64,000 nucleotides of DNA from Cupriavidus phytohabitans (GCF_000426345.1 NZ_AUFE01000003.1:1-64000), one strand, 5' to 3'. Shown: positions 1 through 8,163, counted from the first letter of the stretch. Notes: generated from the sequence alone by a model not told the origin. Program-made: numbers and translations.

Positions 1-331
1 CAGATCCGAAGACCCAGTCACGTTTTGCTGTGCGAGCACTGTATAACTTGTGAAGCAACACTGTCCGAAGACAGCGGCGTCCGCTACCCAGCGCCCACAC
101 TTATCGGTTGTTTGTTTGTTAAAGAACTTCGCTCACCGGCTTTGCCGTTCAGCGCGCTGCGTTGTCTGCAGCAGAGAAACGAGATTATGCAGAGCTTTCT
201 TCGTTTCGTCAACCGTTTCAGCAATCTTTTTTTGCTGCAGCCAGCGCGCCAACTTCGCCGCGCCAACCCTCCCGGTCGACCCCGCAACCCTTGCTGCGTC
301 TGCCTTTGCAGCGCCGCGTTGTGTTGCGAGG
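1..331 (-). other. 5' leader of an rRNA operon (16S gene lies beyond the left edge)
   Basis: No protein gene is supported here. Read on the minus strand, the stretch begins at a strong GC-discriminator promoter (338-366), carries a boxA antitermination motif (116-127) and then a run that resembles the segment usually found just ahead of 16S rRNA in Ralstonia and Cupriavidus. The arrangement of promoter, roughly 200 nt, boxA, then about 115 nt to the edge fits a 16S leader. The mature 16S sequence itself is not in the window, so the identity is an inference from the promoter and boxA. The apparent open frames here look like chance frames. Confidence 0.7.
116..127 (-). promoter_or_regulatory. 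boxA antitermination motif in the rRNA leader
   Basis: The minus strand reads GTTCTTTAACAA, very close to the boxA consensus (TGCTCTTTAACAA) recognised by NusB/NusE during rRNA transcription. Its place between a stable-RNA promoter and the window edge fits a 16S leader. Confidence 0.7.
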
Positions 332-337
332 GGGCGA

Positions 338-366
338 ATATTAAGGGAGTGTGACAGGGTTGGCAA
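338..366 (-). promoter_or_regulatory. Leftward sigma70 promoter of the rRNA operon
   Basis: On the minus strand there is a -35 box TTGCCA (361-366), an exact 17-nt spacer and a -10 box TAATAT (338-343). It is followed by a very GC-rich discriminator (TCGCCCCC), which is the hallmark of stringently controlled stable-RNA promoters. The boxA motif lies about 210 nt downstream, supporting an rRNA operon. Confidence 0.75.
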
Positions 367-496
367 GCACTTTTTCGGAAAACCCTGAAAACGCTGAAAA
401 AGTGCCGCCGCCACTGCTTTCAATGGTTTGTAGCGCCCTGTATAGAATGACTGCTCCGGCCCGCCGGGCCGCTTACTTATCAGATAGGGACGATCG

Positions 497-886
497 ATGA
501 CTATCCAAGCGACCTGGCAGCCTAGCCAGGGCAACACCATCTGCCACCTGAGCAATGGCACCGCCCAATGGCAGGCCGACCTGGATGCCTCGGCGGGCGG
601 CGATACCAGCTACCCCAGCCCTCACGACTTGCTCGACTCCGCGCTGGCCGCTTGCACGACCTTGACGCTGCAGCTCTATGCCAGGCGCAAAGGCTACGCC
701 ATCGCCAGTATCGGCGTGACGGTCGCCCATGAAGAGACCAACGGCACCTATACGCTGAAGCGCGAGGTCAAGGTCAGTGGTGAGTTGACGCCCCAGATCC
801 TGGACGACCTGCTGCGTGTCGCCAATCGTTGCCCGGTACACAAGACGTTGTCCGGACAGATTGCTATCGACACGTCAATCGCCTGA
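497..886 (+). CDS. OsmC-family peroxiredoxin
   Basis: This 129-residue protein belongs to the OsmC/Ohr fold of thiol-dependent peroxidases, which reduce organic hydroperoxides in the cytoplasm. The two redox cysteines are visible: Cys53 in 'ALAACTTLTLQ' and Cys112 in 'NRCPVHKTLSG', the typical spacing for the family. The length is close to the usual 130-145 residues. A GGGA ribosome-binding stretch sits just upstream of the ATG. It stands alone, divergent from the rRNA operon promoter, and is followed by a terminator at 977-1006. Whether it prefers organic hydroperoxides (Ohr-like) or is of the YhfA type cannot be told by eye. Confidence 0.88.
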   Translation: MTIQATWQPSQGNTICHLSNGTAQWQADLDASAGGDTSYPSPHDLLDSALAACTTLTLQLYARRKGYAIASIGVTVAHEETNGTYTLKREVKVSGELTPQILDDLLRVANRCPVHKTLSGQIAIDTSIA

Positions 887-913
887 GAACCGATGAGCTC
901 CTGTTGCCGCCGT

Positions 914-934
914 AAATGATAATAGTTACCATTT
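914..934. promoter_or_regulatory. Fur-box-like palindrome
   Basis: The arms AAATGATAA and TTACCATTT around a 3-nt centre form a 21-nt AT-rich palindrome with one mismatched pair. It resembles Fur boxes (GATAATGATAATCATTATC) and is out of character in this GC-rich region. It lies after the OsmC gene and ahead of the terminator at 977-1006, with no credible ORF between, so what it would control is unclear. Confidence 0.45.
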
Positions 935-976
935 GTATTCTCAGGCTCTGACACGACCTGAGTCAGCAAATGGGTT

Positions 977-1006
977 ACCGGACACGCTTCGTGTCCGGTT
1001 TTTTTT
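977..1006 (+). terminator. Rho-independent terminator
   Basis: A 9-bp perfect stem (ACCGGACAC / GTGTCCGGT) with a 5-nt loop is followed directly by eight T residues. It would end transcription from the OsmC gene, or from a short transcript starting at the Fur-like site. The remaining stretch, 1007-1278, holds no gene that I can support. Confidence 0.85.
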
Positions 1007-1278
1007 CCCGCTCGCGCCTCGATCACTGACCCGCAGCCACGCATTACCGTGTCATCGTCCTGACGCCAGCCCCAGGCTACCGTGCGGATAACGGCCGCCA
1101 GGCCTCACCCGGTCGGGGGGTGCGGCGGCCAATGTGTTGGCTGTCCAACGAAGGTTGCGTCGTATTCAGGCTAATCCGGCACCGCGTGCTTTGTCTGCGA
1201 TTCAGCGCCGGCTTACCATGATCGAAAAGCAGAACAAGAAGAAAAACGCATCCAGAAGCGTCGTGAGCGGGGGAGTCC

Positions 1279-2100
1279 TTGACCAACTTTATTGAAGCGT
1301 ATTGCTCTCAGGTACGGCTTGCGGGCGCCACCGGCGTCATTGCCAGACCGGTCCTGGTCGCGCAAGACGGTACGTATGCCATGCACTACGTACCGTGCGA
1401 ATACCTGAACGCGCAGGCGCAGCTGGTGCTCGTCAGCACCACGCCGGGCCATGCCCATGTGCGGCTGGCAGCGTCCGTGACCGAGGAGCTGATGCGCAGC
1501 CACGCGCCGGGCCGCGTGATCCAGCGCGAGAACAAGCGGCGGGTGGAACTTGGCGGCAAGCTGGTTCGCCCGAACCTGATCCGCATGCTCGACCACTTCC
1601 GCGTACCCGAGCTGGTTGGCCTGCCGCATGCCGCGGCGCTGTGGAACGAAGGCTTCGAACGACTGCAGCCGCTGGCCTTGCTGCCGCATGCGACCACCCG
1701 GCGCGGGCTCGCCTTCGACGGCCCCTTCGAAGATTTGATGGCGGCACCCATGCTGCGCGAAGTCTTCGAAAGCCAGTTTCTCGACTCCGTCCGGCAGATC
1801 CGCACCGACGCTCTCTATATCGCGCTGGGCCGAACCGCCTGGGCGGGGCTCCGGCATGCCGTCAGCCGGCGGCTGATCGCGCGCAACCAGTTGCTGGGCA
1901 TGATGCCGGTACCCGCGCGAGCCGGCAGCATGGTGCGCTATTTCCTGCGCGAACTATCCGTCAGCGACCTGTCGCCGAAGGATCCGGTGCGCCATCGCGT
2001 GGGATGGCTGGACGCCGCCCATGCCGAGCTGGAAGGCAACGTCCGCAAGATCAAGGCGGCGGCAGAACCGGATCCGCATGGCACCTACCTGATCGCGTAG
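1279..2100 (+). CDS. Hypothetical protein, cytoplasmic, unknown family
   Basis: A 273-residue soluble protein without signal peptide or membrane segments; I do not recognise the family. The start is a TTG: an in-frame TGA sits 15 nt upstream at 1264, no earlier start is possible, and a GGGGGAG ribosome-binding site lies just ahead. Basic and hydrophobic residues are mixed throughout, with a conserved-looking middle ('RENKRRVELGGKLVRPNL') but no catalytic motif that I can name. It is followed by a strong terminator (2216-2242) and converges on the aco operon. A longer overlapping frame starting at 1302 is Arg/Ala-rich and looks like a shadow. Confidence 0.75.
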   Translation: MTNFIEAYCSQVRLAGATGVIARPVLVAQDGTYAMHYVPCEYLNAQAQLVLVSTTPGHAHVRLAASVTEELMRSHAPGRVIQRENKRRVELGGKLVRPNLIRMLDHFRVPELVGLPHAAALWNEGFERLQPLALLPHATTRRGLAFDGPFEDLMAAPMLREVFESQFLDSVRQIRTDALYIALGRTAWAGLRHAVSRRLIARNQLLGMMPVPARAGSMVRYFLRELSVSDLSPKDPVRHRVGWLDAAHAELEGNVRKIKAAAEPDPHGTYLIA

Positions 2101-2215
2101 CGATCGCTCGCCCGGCAGACTGTGATGCATACGCCCCACCAAAGTAGGGTCTTGCGAGGCCGTTTCGTGTCGATAACGTTGCCTGAGGAAACTGATCTCC
2201 TCGCATTCCCGATTG

Positions 2216-2242
2216 GCGGCCCCACGCGGGCCGCAATTTTTT
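2216..2242 (+). terminator. Rho-independent terminator between convergent genes
   Basis: A 7-bp GC stem (GCGGCCC / GGGCCGC) with a short loop is followed by AA and six T residues. It ends the rightward gene at 1279-2100 and separates it from the leftward aco operon. Confidence 0.8.
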
Positions 2243-2260
2243 GCGCGCTCCGTCAGCTGG

Positions 2261-3022
2261 CTAGGCCGGTGGCGGCGTCTGCGCGGCGCTGTGCCACAGT
2301 GCGTCCGATACCTGCGCCATCAGCTCCGCATCATCCGCGACGGCATGCCCCTGCGCCACCAGCGCTTCGCGCACGCTGACCACCTTGCCGGGATCATAGC
2401 GGCGGCCACTGTCGATCGCCGCCTCGAACGCATTCGCGCGTGCGTTGATCTGGGCCGGATCGGCGCTCACCAGCAGCACCGCATGCGCCAGCACCAAATG
2501 GCGCTGGCCATCGCCGGACTGCATTGCCGCGGGTGCCCGCCGCCAGTACTGCGCGGTGCCGGCGATCTTGCGCGCCGCCTCCGGCGGCCCCCATGCCAGG
2601 TTGAAGCGGCCGTCGCAGAAGGAACCGGCCACCGCCTGCCAATGCGTCGGCACGCCAAGCGCCAGCAGGCCCCTGCCGATCACCTCGCACAGGTGCAGAT
2701 AGACCGCATCGCTGAGCGCACCGGGCGGCTGTCCAACGCCATAGGCCAAGCTCAGGTTGAGGATGCCCGGGCCTTGCGGCACCAGTCCCCCGCCCGACAT
2801 GCGCAGGAACACCGGGCAGCCTTGCCGAGCGAACTCGCTACGCGCGGCCTCGAAGCCGGCATGCCGCTGGTAGGTGCGCGGTACCACCAGCGACAGCGGC
2901 GCTTCCCACAGTTGCGCGACCTGTCTGGCCTGCGCGGCGAGTTCGAGCAGCGCCAGTTCGTCCTGCAACGGATCCACATGCGGCTGGCTGGCAGGCGCGG
3001 GCTCGACGAACTCAAAAGGCAT
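2261..3022 (-). CDS. Lipoate-protein ligase A-like protein (BPL/LPL catalytic fold)
   Basis: The 253-residue product has the two hallmarks of the biotin/lipoate ligase fold: the 'RMSGGGLVPQGPGILN' loop (family form RRxSGGGxVxHxxGxLN) and 'RKIAGTAQYWRR' with the conserved lysine that contacts the lipoyl-adenylate. It lies last in the acetoin operon, 56 nt after the carboxymuconolactone-decarboxylase-like gene. The likely job is to attach or transfer lipoate to AcoC, whose lipoyl lysine must be charged; this is inferred from context. The usual His of the GGGxVxH motif is replaced (VPQ), so it may be a transferase or a divergent ligase. The ATG at 3022 was chosen because sequence further upstream is low-complexity shadow. 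Confidence 0.8.
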   Translation of the reverse strand: MPFEFVEPAPASQPHVDPLQDELALLELAAQARQVAQLWEAPLSLVVPRTYQRHAGFEAARSEFARQGCPVFLRMSGGGLVPQGPGILNLSLAYGVGQPPGALSDAVYLHLCEVIGRGLLALGVPTHWQAVAGSFCDGRFNLAWGPPEAARKIAGTAQYWRRAPAAMQSGDGQRHLVLAHAVLLVSADPAQINARANAFEAAIDSGRRYDPGKVVSVREALVAQGHAVADDAELMAQVSDALWHSAAQTPPPA

Positions 3023-3077
3023 GGCACGGCAGCGGTCGGGGGGCCGGTCGGGTAGCGATAGGCCGAGTCTAGCAAGG

Positions 3078-3419
3078 CTAGCCGTTGAGTGCATCGAAAT
3101 AGGCCAGCGCCTTCGCCGCGTACATCGCACCCGGGCCGCCGCCCATCTCGATATTGAGCGCCAGCACTTCGGCCACTTGCTCGCGCGTGGCGCCGTGGCG
3201 CAGCGCCTGCGCCGTGTGGAACAGCACGCAGTCGTCGCAGCCCTTCTGCACGGCCAGCGCAACCGCGACCAGCTCCTTGACGGCAGCCGGCAGGCTGCCT
3301 TCCTGCGTGGCGGCCTTCATCAGGCCCTGGAATGCGCTCATGGCCGCGGGCTGGGCCTGCGCGAGCGCGGCGAACTGCTTGTTGATCTGGGCGAGGCGGG
3401 TCTTCAGTTCTGTGCTCAT
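3078..3419 (-). CDS. Carboxymuconolactone decarboxylase-family (AhpD-like) protein
   Basis: A 113-residue all-helical protein with the AhpD/CMD signature 'KGCDDCVLFH': the CxxC pair followed by His three residues on, as in AhpD-like disulfide reductases and peroxidases. It is encoded 76 nt after acoC and before the lipoate-ligase-like gene, all leftward. AhpD in other bacteria links peroxide reduction to the lipoyl domain of a 2-oxo acid dehydrogenase E2. A role in taking electrons from, or protecting, the lipoylated AcoC is therefore plausible, but inferred. Confidence 0.88.
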   Translation of the reverse strand: MSTELKTRLAQINKQFAALAQAQPAAMSAFQGLMKAATQEGSLPAAVKELVAVALAVQKGCDDCVLFHTAQALRHGATREQVAEVLALNIEMGGGPGAMYAAKALAYFDALNG

Positions 3420-3495
3420 AAAAAACTGTCGTCGTGATTCGGTGGATGGAAGACAAACGCGGGCAGCGGCATGCGCTGCTGCCCGCGCCGCGGCA

Positions 3496-4611
3496 TCAGC
3501 CGCCGAGGTGCCGCCTGAGCAGCGCGTTGAAGTCGTTGGCCTTCTCCATCTGGCTCATGTGGCCGGCATCGGCAAAGACCTTGACTGTGGCATCGGGCGG
3601 CGCCGCCTCGGCATGCTCGGCCGGGATGATGCGGTCCTGTCCGCCCCACACCACCAGCACGCGCTTGCCGGTGCCGGCCAGCCGCTGGCCGGGCTGCTCC
3701 TTCTGCCTGCCGCCGGCGAACAGGTCCTGGCCCAGCGAGGTCAGCGCTTCGGTCACGCCATCCAGCCGCTTGTAGCGCAGCAAGTCGTCGAGCATCTGCC
3801 GGCTGACCAGCCCGGCATCCGCGAACAGCAACTCGATCACCGGCTTCAGGTCCCGCCGCGACTGCGCATTGACGAAGCCCTCGGTATAGCCGCTGTTGAC
3901 CGCTTCGCCGAAGCCCGCCGGCGACACCAGCGCCACCGACAGCACCCGCTGCGGCGCGTCCACGGCGAGTTGCGCCGCCACACCGCCGCCCATCGAATGG
4001 CCGACCAGGTGCGCCGCGCCGATGCCGGTCTCGTCCATGAAGCGCGCTACAAAGCCGGCCATCTGCGCCAGCGTCGTGCCCGCGAGCCGCGGCGACGACT
4101 GTCCATGGCCGGGCAGGTCCAGTGCCACGACCGTGTACGTGTCGGCAAGGGGATCGAGGTTGAACAGCCAGTTGTCCAGGTCACCGCCAAAGCCGTGGAT
4201 GAAGAGCACGGTCTCGGCGCCGCCGCCCTTGCGGGCGTAGCGGACGCGGATGCCGTCCACATCGGCGAACTGGTACGCGGCGGCGGCGTCTTCCTCGCCG
4301 CCCTCGTCCGCGGGCGCTTCATAAGCCGATACATACGCGTCGATATCCGCATCGCTCACCTCCGCCGGGGCCAGCACGCCAAGCAGCGCTTTCACCGGCA
4401 GCACGTCGCCGGCCTGCGCCACCTTGCGGCGCAGCGTGCCGGCGTCCGGCGCCTCCACCGCATTGGCGATCTTGTCGGTTTCCACATCGAGGATCGGCAT
4501 GCCCACGCTGATCTCGGCGCCTTCGTCGACGAGCCAGGCATTGACCGTGCCTTCCTTCATCGACAGGCCCCACTTGGGCATCACGATCGGAGTAATTGCT
4601 GCGGTTGTCAT
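3496..4611 (-). CDS. acoC: AcoC, dihydrolipoyl acetyltransferase (E2) of the acetoin dehydrogenase complex
   Basis: A 371-residue E2 of the acetoin-cleaving complex, which accepts the C2 unit from E1 and passes acetyl to CoA. Residues 1-80 form a lipoyl domain with the modified Lys47 in 'VETDKIAN'. An acidic linker follows (about 95-112), then an alpha/beta-hydrolase fold with 'GHSMGGG' (nucleophile Ser206), the oxyanion 'HGFGG' and a C-terminal 'DAGHM'. This fusion replaces the usual chloramphenicol-acetyltransferase-like E2 core and is typical of AcoC from this group. Its ATG overlaps the acoB stop by one base (TGATG), implying translational coupling. No E3 (acoD) gene is present in the window. 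Confidence 0.95.
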   Translation of the reverse strand: MTTAAITPIVMPKWGLSMKEGTVNAWLVDEGAEISVGMPILDVETDKIANAVEAPDAGTLRRKVAQAGDVLPVKALLGVLAPAEVSDADIDAYVSAYEAPADEGGEEDAAAAYQFADVDGIRVRYARKGGGAETVLFIHGFGGDLDNWLFNLDPLADTYTVVALDLPGHGQSSPRLAGTTLAQMAGFVARFMDETGIGAAHLVGHSMGGGVAAQLAVDAPQRVLSVALVSPAGFGEAVNSGYTEGFVNAQSRRDLKPVIELLFADAGLVSRQMLDDLLRYKRLDGVTEALTSLGQDLFAGGRQKEQPGQRLAGTGKRVLVVWGGQDRIIPAEHAEAAPPDATVKVFADAGHMSQMEKANDFNALLRRHLGG

Positions 4612-5627
4612 CAGTGCTTGCCTCCCTTCACCGTCTTGCGCGCGGCGGCAGCGATCTGCGCGGCGCCGGGGATATACAGGTCTTCCAGCGTTGGCGAGAA
4701 CGGCACCGGCGTATGCGGCGGGCACACCATCTCGATGCCGGCCTTGAGCGCGCCGAATGCCTGCTGCGCGACCTGCGCGGAGATATCGGTGGCGATATTG
4801 CAGCGCGGGCTGGCTTCATCCACCACCACCAGGCGGCCGGTGTTCTCGACCGACTCCAGCACCGTGTCCATGTCCAGCGGCGACAGCGTGCGCAGGTCGA
4901 TGACCTCGGCCTCGATGCCCTCCTTGGCAAGTGTGGCCGCCGCTTCCAGCGCGCGGTGCACCATCAGCCCGTAGGTGACGATCGACACGTCCTTGCCGTC
5001 GCGCACGATATTGGCCTCGCCGAACGGGATCGCATACGCGCCCTCCGGTACTTCGCCTTCCAGCCCGTACAGGTTCTTGTGCTCGCAGAAGATCACCGGG
5101 TCGTTGTCGCGGATCGCCTGGATCAGCAGGCCCTTGGTGTCGTATGGCGTCGATGGGCACACCACCTTGAGCCCGGGGATATGCGTGAACAGCGGCGTCA
5201 GCATCTGGCTGTGCTGCGCGGCGGCACGGAAACCCGCGCCGACCATGGCGCGGATCACCACGGGGGTTTCGGCCTTGCCGCCGAACATGTAGCGGAACTT
5301 GGCCGCCTGGTTGAAGATCTGGTCGAAGCACACGCCCATGAAGTCGATAAACATCAGTTCGGCGATCGGGCGCATGCCGCACGCCGCGGCGCCGATGGCC
5401 GCGCCCACATAGGCGGACTCCGACAGCGGCGTATCCAGCAGTCGGTCGCCATGCTTGGCATACAGGCCCTTGGTCACGCCCAGCACGCCGCCCCAGGCGT
5501 CCTTCTCGCCGTCCGCGCCCGCGCCGCCGACGATGTCTTCGCCCAGCATGATGACGCTCGGGTCACGGGTCATTTCCTGGTCGATCGCCTCGTTGATCGC
5601 CAGCTTGATGCTCAGTTTGCGAGCCAT
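4611..5627 (-). CDS. acoB: AcoB, acetoin dehydrogenase E1 beta subunit
   Basis: This 338-residue protein is the beta chain of the thiamine-diphosphate-dependent E1 that splits acetoin to acetaldehyde and hydroxyethyl-ThDP. It has the transketolase pyrimidine-binding and C-terminal domains of E1 beta proteins, with hallmarks such as 'LGEDIVGGAGADG' near the start, 'LTPLFTHIPGLKVVCPSTP' and 'EHKNLYG'. It lies 48 nt after acoA and overlaps acoC by one base. Length and domain order match PDH-like E1 beta subunits. Confidence 0.95.
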   Translation of the reverse strand: MARKLSIKLAINEAIDQEMTRDPSVIMLGEDIVGGAGADGEKDAWGGVLGVTKGLYAKHGDRLLDTPLSESAYVGAAIGAAACGMRPIAELMFIDFMGVCFDQIFNQAAKFRYMFGGKAETPVVIRAMVGAGFRAAAQHSQMLTPLFTHIPGLKVVCPSTPYDTKGLLIQAIRDNDPVIFCEHKNLYGLEGEVPEGAYAIPFGEANIVRDGKDVSIVTYGLMVHRALEAAATLAKEGIEAEVIDLRTLSPLDMDTVLESVENTGRLVVVDEASPRCNIATDISAQVAQQAFGALKAGIEMVCPPHTPVPFSPTLEDLYIPGAAQIAAAARKTVKGGKH

Positions 5628-5675
5628 GTTTGTCTCCTGATAGTTCGGTTTGCCGTCTTGTTGGCGAAAGGCGGA

Positions 5676-6689
5676 TCAATAGCTGACGTAGACGTCGGTG
5701 AGCAGGTCCTCCGGGCCGGGCAGCGGCGCGGCCTTGGCTTCCTGCACGGCGTGCTCGATCAGCGCGGCGACTTCGCGGTCGATGGTGTCGAGTTCCTCGC
5801 GCGCGATCACGCCGGCCTGCGTCACGGTGCGGGCAAACAGCTTCAGGCAGTCCTTGTTGGCGCGGATGTCGTCGAGTTCGCCGGCGGCGCGATAGGTCTG
5901 CGCATCGCCCTCGAAATGGCCGTAGAAGCGGACCATCTTGCATTCGAGCAGCGACGGGCCGCCGCCTTCGCGCGCGCGGCGGATGACTTCCCCGGCGGCC
6001 TCGTGCACAGCGAAGAAGTCGGTGCCGTCGACAGTCACGCCCGGGATGCCAAAGCCGGCGGCGCGGTCGACATAGCTGTCTACCGCGGTGCCATAGTCGC
6101 GCGAGGTCGACTCGGCATAGCCGTTGTTCTCGATCACGAAGATCACCGGCAGGTTCCACACCGCGGCCAGGTTCAGGCTTTCCAGGAAGGTACCCTGGTT
6201 GGAAGCGCCATCGCCGCAGAAGGTGATGCCGACCTCGCCCTTGCCGCGGAACTTGGCCGCCAGCGCGGCGCCGCAGACCAGCGGCGCGCCCGCGCCCAGG
6301 ATGCCGTTGGCGCCCATCATGCCCTTGGACAGGTCGGCGATATGCATCGAGCCGCCCTTGCCGTTGCACGAGCCGCCCTTCTTGCCATAAATCTCCATCA
6401 TCATCGCCACCGGATCCACCCCCTTGGCAATGCAGTGGCCGTGGCCGCGGTGCGTGCTGGCAATGCGGTCGCCATCGTGCAGGTGATGCAGGATGCCGAC
6501 GCCCGCGGCCTCCTCGCCCGCATACAGGTGGACAAAGCCCGGGATGTCGCCACGCGCGAAGTCCACGTGCAGGCGCTCCTCGAAATCGCGGATGGTGCGC
6601 ATCTTCCGGTACACCGTCAGCAGCGTCTCCTTGTCGAGCGGCAGCGCGGCGCGATGTTGCGCAGGATCTTGCGAAGCTCTGGCTGTCAT
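5676..6689 (-). CDS. acoA: AcoA, acetoin dehydrogenase E1 alpha subunit
   Basis: The 337-residue alpha chain of the acetoin E1 carries the complete ThDP motif: GDG at residues 159-161 and the paired Asn at 188-189, with the expected spacing of about 27 residues. 'HRGHGHCIAKG' and 'GKGGSMHIADLS' are typical of the PDH/acetoin E1 alpha family. It follows acoX with a 33-nt gap and a good ribosome-binding site (GGAGACA), and precedes acoB. Together with AcoB it forms the alpha2beta2 E1 in the cytoplasm. Confidence 0.95.
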   Translation of the reverse strand: MTARASQDPAQHRAALPLDKETLLTVYRKMRTIRDFEERLHVDFARGDIPGFVHLYAGEEAAGVGILHHLHDGDRIASTHRGHGHCIAKGVDPVAMMMEIYGKKGGSCNGKGGSMHIADLSKGMMGANGILGAGAPLVCGAALAAKFRGKGEVGITFCGDGASNQGTFLESLNLAAVWNLPVIFVIENNGYAESTSRDYGTAVDSYVDRAAGFGIPGVTVDGTDFFAVHEAAGEVIRRAREGGGPSLLECKMVRFYGHFEGDAQTYRAAGELDDIRANKDCLKLFARTVTQAGVIAREELDTIDREVAALIEHAVQEAKAAPLPGPEDLLTDVYVSY

Positions 6690-6722
6690 GTCTGTCTCCT
6701 TCGTTCTATCAAGGTTTGCACT

Positions 6723-7796
6723 TCAGGAAAGGCAGGTAAGCAACGGGTTGCTGCTGCGCATCAGCCGATGCTGCGCGGCATAGCGCATGCAGCCCGCCAC
6801 GTCGATGCTGCGAAAAGCGTGTTCATGCAGGGTCACGGTGACTTCGTCGTCAGGCCCGAAGGCCAGCTCGCGTTCGCCGTCGAGCGCGACGATGCCGCTG
6901 CGCTGGCGCACGCGATGCGGGCGGCCGTGTTCGAGGCGTTCCCAGCCGGCCACCGGCACCGTGCACAGCAGTCCCGGCGCGATCGGTGCGCGCAGGTCGA
7001 ATTCGCCCTCGCCCGGCGCGGCGAGTTCGATCGCCAGGCCGCCGGGATCGCGCCGGCCCAGCGGTTCGAGCAGGCCGGCGATGGCTGACAGGCCGATGGC
7101 CTTCGGATCGGCAAACGACACATAGACCGCGGCAAGGGTGTCGGTCTTCCACAAGGCGCGCGCGCCGATGAAGTGCTCGTGCGAGATCACCGCATCCACC
7201 AGCGCAATGTCGCGGCGAAAGCCGCCGTCGCCATCGCGGATGACGATGTCGAGCCGCTTGTTGGAGGCAAGCGCTTGCTTGTCGGGAACGCGCCCGGTGG
7301 CATAGAGCCCGGTGGCAAGGCCGGTGATGGTGGGCTCGCGCATCTCGGGGTAGGCATTGTTGGTGCCGGTCGACAGGCCGGCGATGGGAACGCCACCGCA
7401 TTCGCGCACCACCGCGCGGTGGGTGCCGTCGCCGCCGAGCACGATGATCGCGGCCACGCCGGCGTCTGCCATGCAGCGCGCGGCGTGCAGCGTGTCATCG
7501 ACACGCGCGGTCACGGGCATGTCGAGGTATTCGACGGCAGGCAGGCCGGAGTCGGGACCTTGCCGGCGCGCCAGGTGCCGCGACAGCATGACGCGCAGCC
7601 CTTCGCGGTCCGGCATCATCAACACGCGGCCCACGCCGCATGCCGCCAGCGCGGACAACAGGCGCAGCACGATATTGACGCGATCGGCCAGTTGCAGGCT
7701 GTTGGCGTTGGCGATCACGCGGCGGATATCGCGCGCGGAAATCGGGTTGGCGATGATGCCGACCAGTGGCGTGCCGGCGACGGCTGCGTGCCCCAT
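6723..7796 (-). CDS. acoX: AcoX, NAD-kinase-like protein of the acetoin operon
   Basis: AcoX is the first gene of the acoXABC operon. The 357-residue product carries the diacylglycerol/NAD-kinase signature 'GGDGTHR' (residues 121-127) and 'STGTNNAYP', placing it in the ATP-NAD kinase superfamily; its biochemical role in acetoin use is not settled. The ATG at 7796 was preferred over a longer frame because AGGAGA lies just upstream and because the sigma54 promoter at 7833-7849 would otherwise fall inside the coding region. Confidence 0.92.
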   Translation of the reverse strand: MGHAAVAGTPLVGIIANPISARDIRRVIANANSLQLADRVNIVLRLLSALAACGVGRVLMMPDREGLRVMLSRHLARRQGPDSGLPAVEYLDMPVTARVDDTLHAARCMADAGVAAIIVLGGDGTHRAVVRECGGVPIAGLSTGTNNAYPEMREPTITGLATGLYATGRVPDKQALASNKRLDIVIRDGDGGFRRDIALVDAVISHEHFIGARALWKTDTLAAVYVSFADPKAIGLSAIAGLLEPLGRRDPGGLAIELAAPGEGEFDLRAPIAPGLLCTVPVAGWERLEHGRPHRVRQRSGIVALDGERELAFGPDDEVTVTLHEHAFRSIDVAGCMRYAAQHRLMRSSNPLLTCLS

Positions 7797-7832
7797 TGCC
7801 TGTCTCCTGTTGTGGTTGTGGTGACAGGCAAA

Positions 7833-7849
7833 TTGCAATGGCTGTGCCA
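7833..7849 (-). promoter_or_regulatory. Sigma54 (-24/-12) promoter of acoXABC
   Basis: The minus strand reads TGGCAC, five bases, then TTGCAA, a perfect -24/-12 element with the invariant GG and GC in the correct phase. It lies 37 nt upstream of the acoX start codon. AcoR, encoded at 12638-14632, is the matching sigma54 activator, so acetoin-dependent, RpoN-dependent transcription is strongly predicted. Confidence 0.92.
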
Positions 7850-7987
7850 GTGCACGGAAGCCGCCGCGAGATCGGAAAACGTCCCTCCGGCGGCGTTCGA
7901 TTTAAGGGATAACCCGCACGATTTGCCATGCTCCGCGCGGCAAACAGCCCAGCGCGGCTATCACGGCGAGACAGGTGTCACAGTGCA

Positions 7988-8006
7988 GTTGTACAGACTG
8001 GACAAC
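7988..8006. promoter_or_regulatory. Imperfect palindrome, candidate AcoR upstream activating site
   Basis: GTTGTACAG, one base, CTGGACAAC: arms of nine with a single mismatched pair. It lies about 150 nt upstream of the acoX -24/-12 promoter, the distance expected for an enhancer bound by a sigma54 activator. It is also about 155 nt ahead of the divergent gene at 8164. Assignment to AcoR is inferred from position only. Confidence 0.5.
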
Positions 8007-8163
8007 CGTATCGCGCAGCGGCGGCCGCGGGTGCGGCCGATTACTTCCGGGAATACCTCGATGTGCAATATTCAGTGGTTGGTGACGGCTTCCTGCGCCA
8101 GACTCTCCTCCTCAAACAACGACCTGCTTCGCCATCCCGCCGCGAAGCTAATGAGGAGACAGA

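Noticed and set aside
970..1029. A 19-codon ORF running through the terminator at 977-1006
   Set aside because: It has no ribosome-binding site, and its sequence is simply the terminator stem and T-run.
4596..7088. An 830-codon plus-strand frame antisense to acoC-acoB-acoA-acoX
   Set aside because: Composition is that of a codon-position mirror (Arg/Ala/His/Val-rich), with no domain, while the opposite strand encodes the aco enzymes perfectly.
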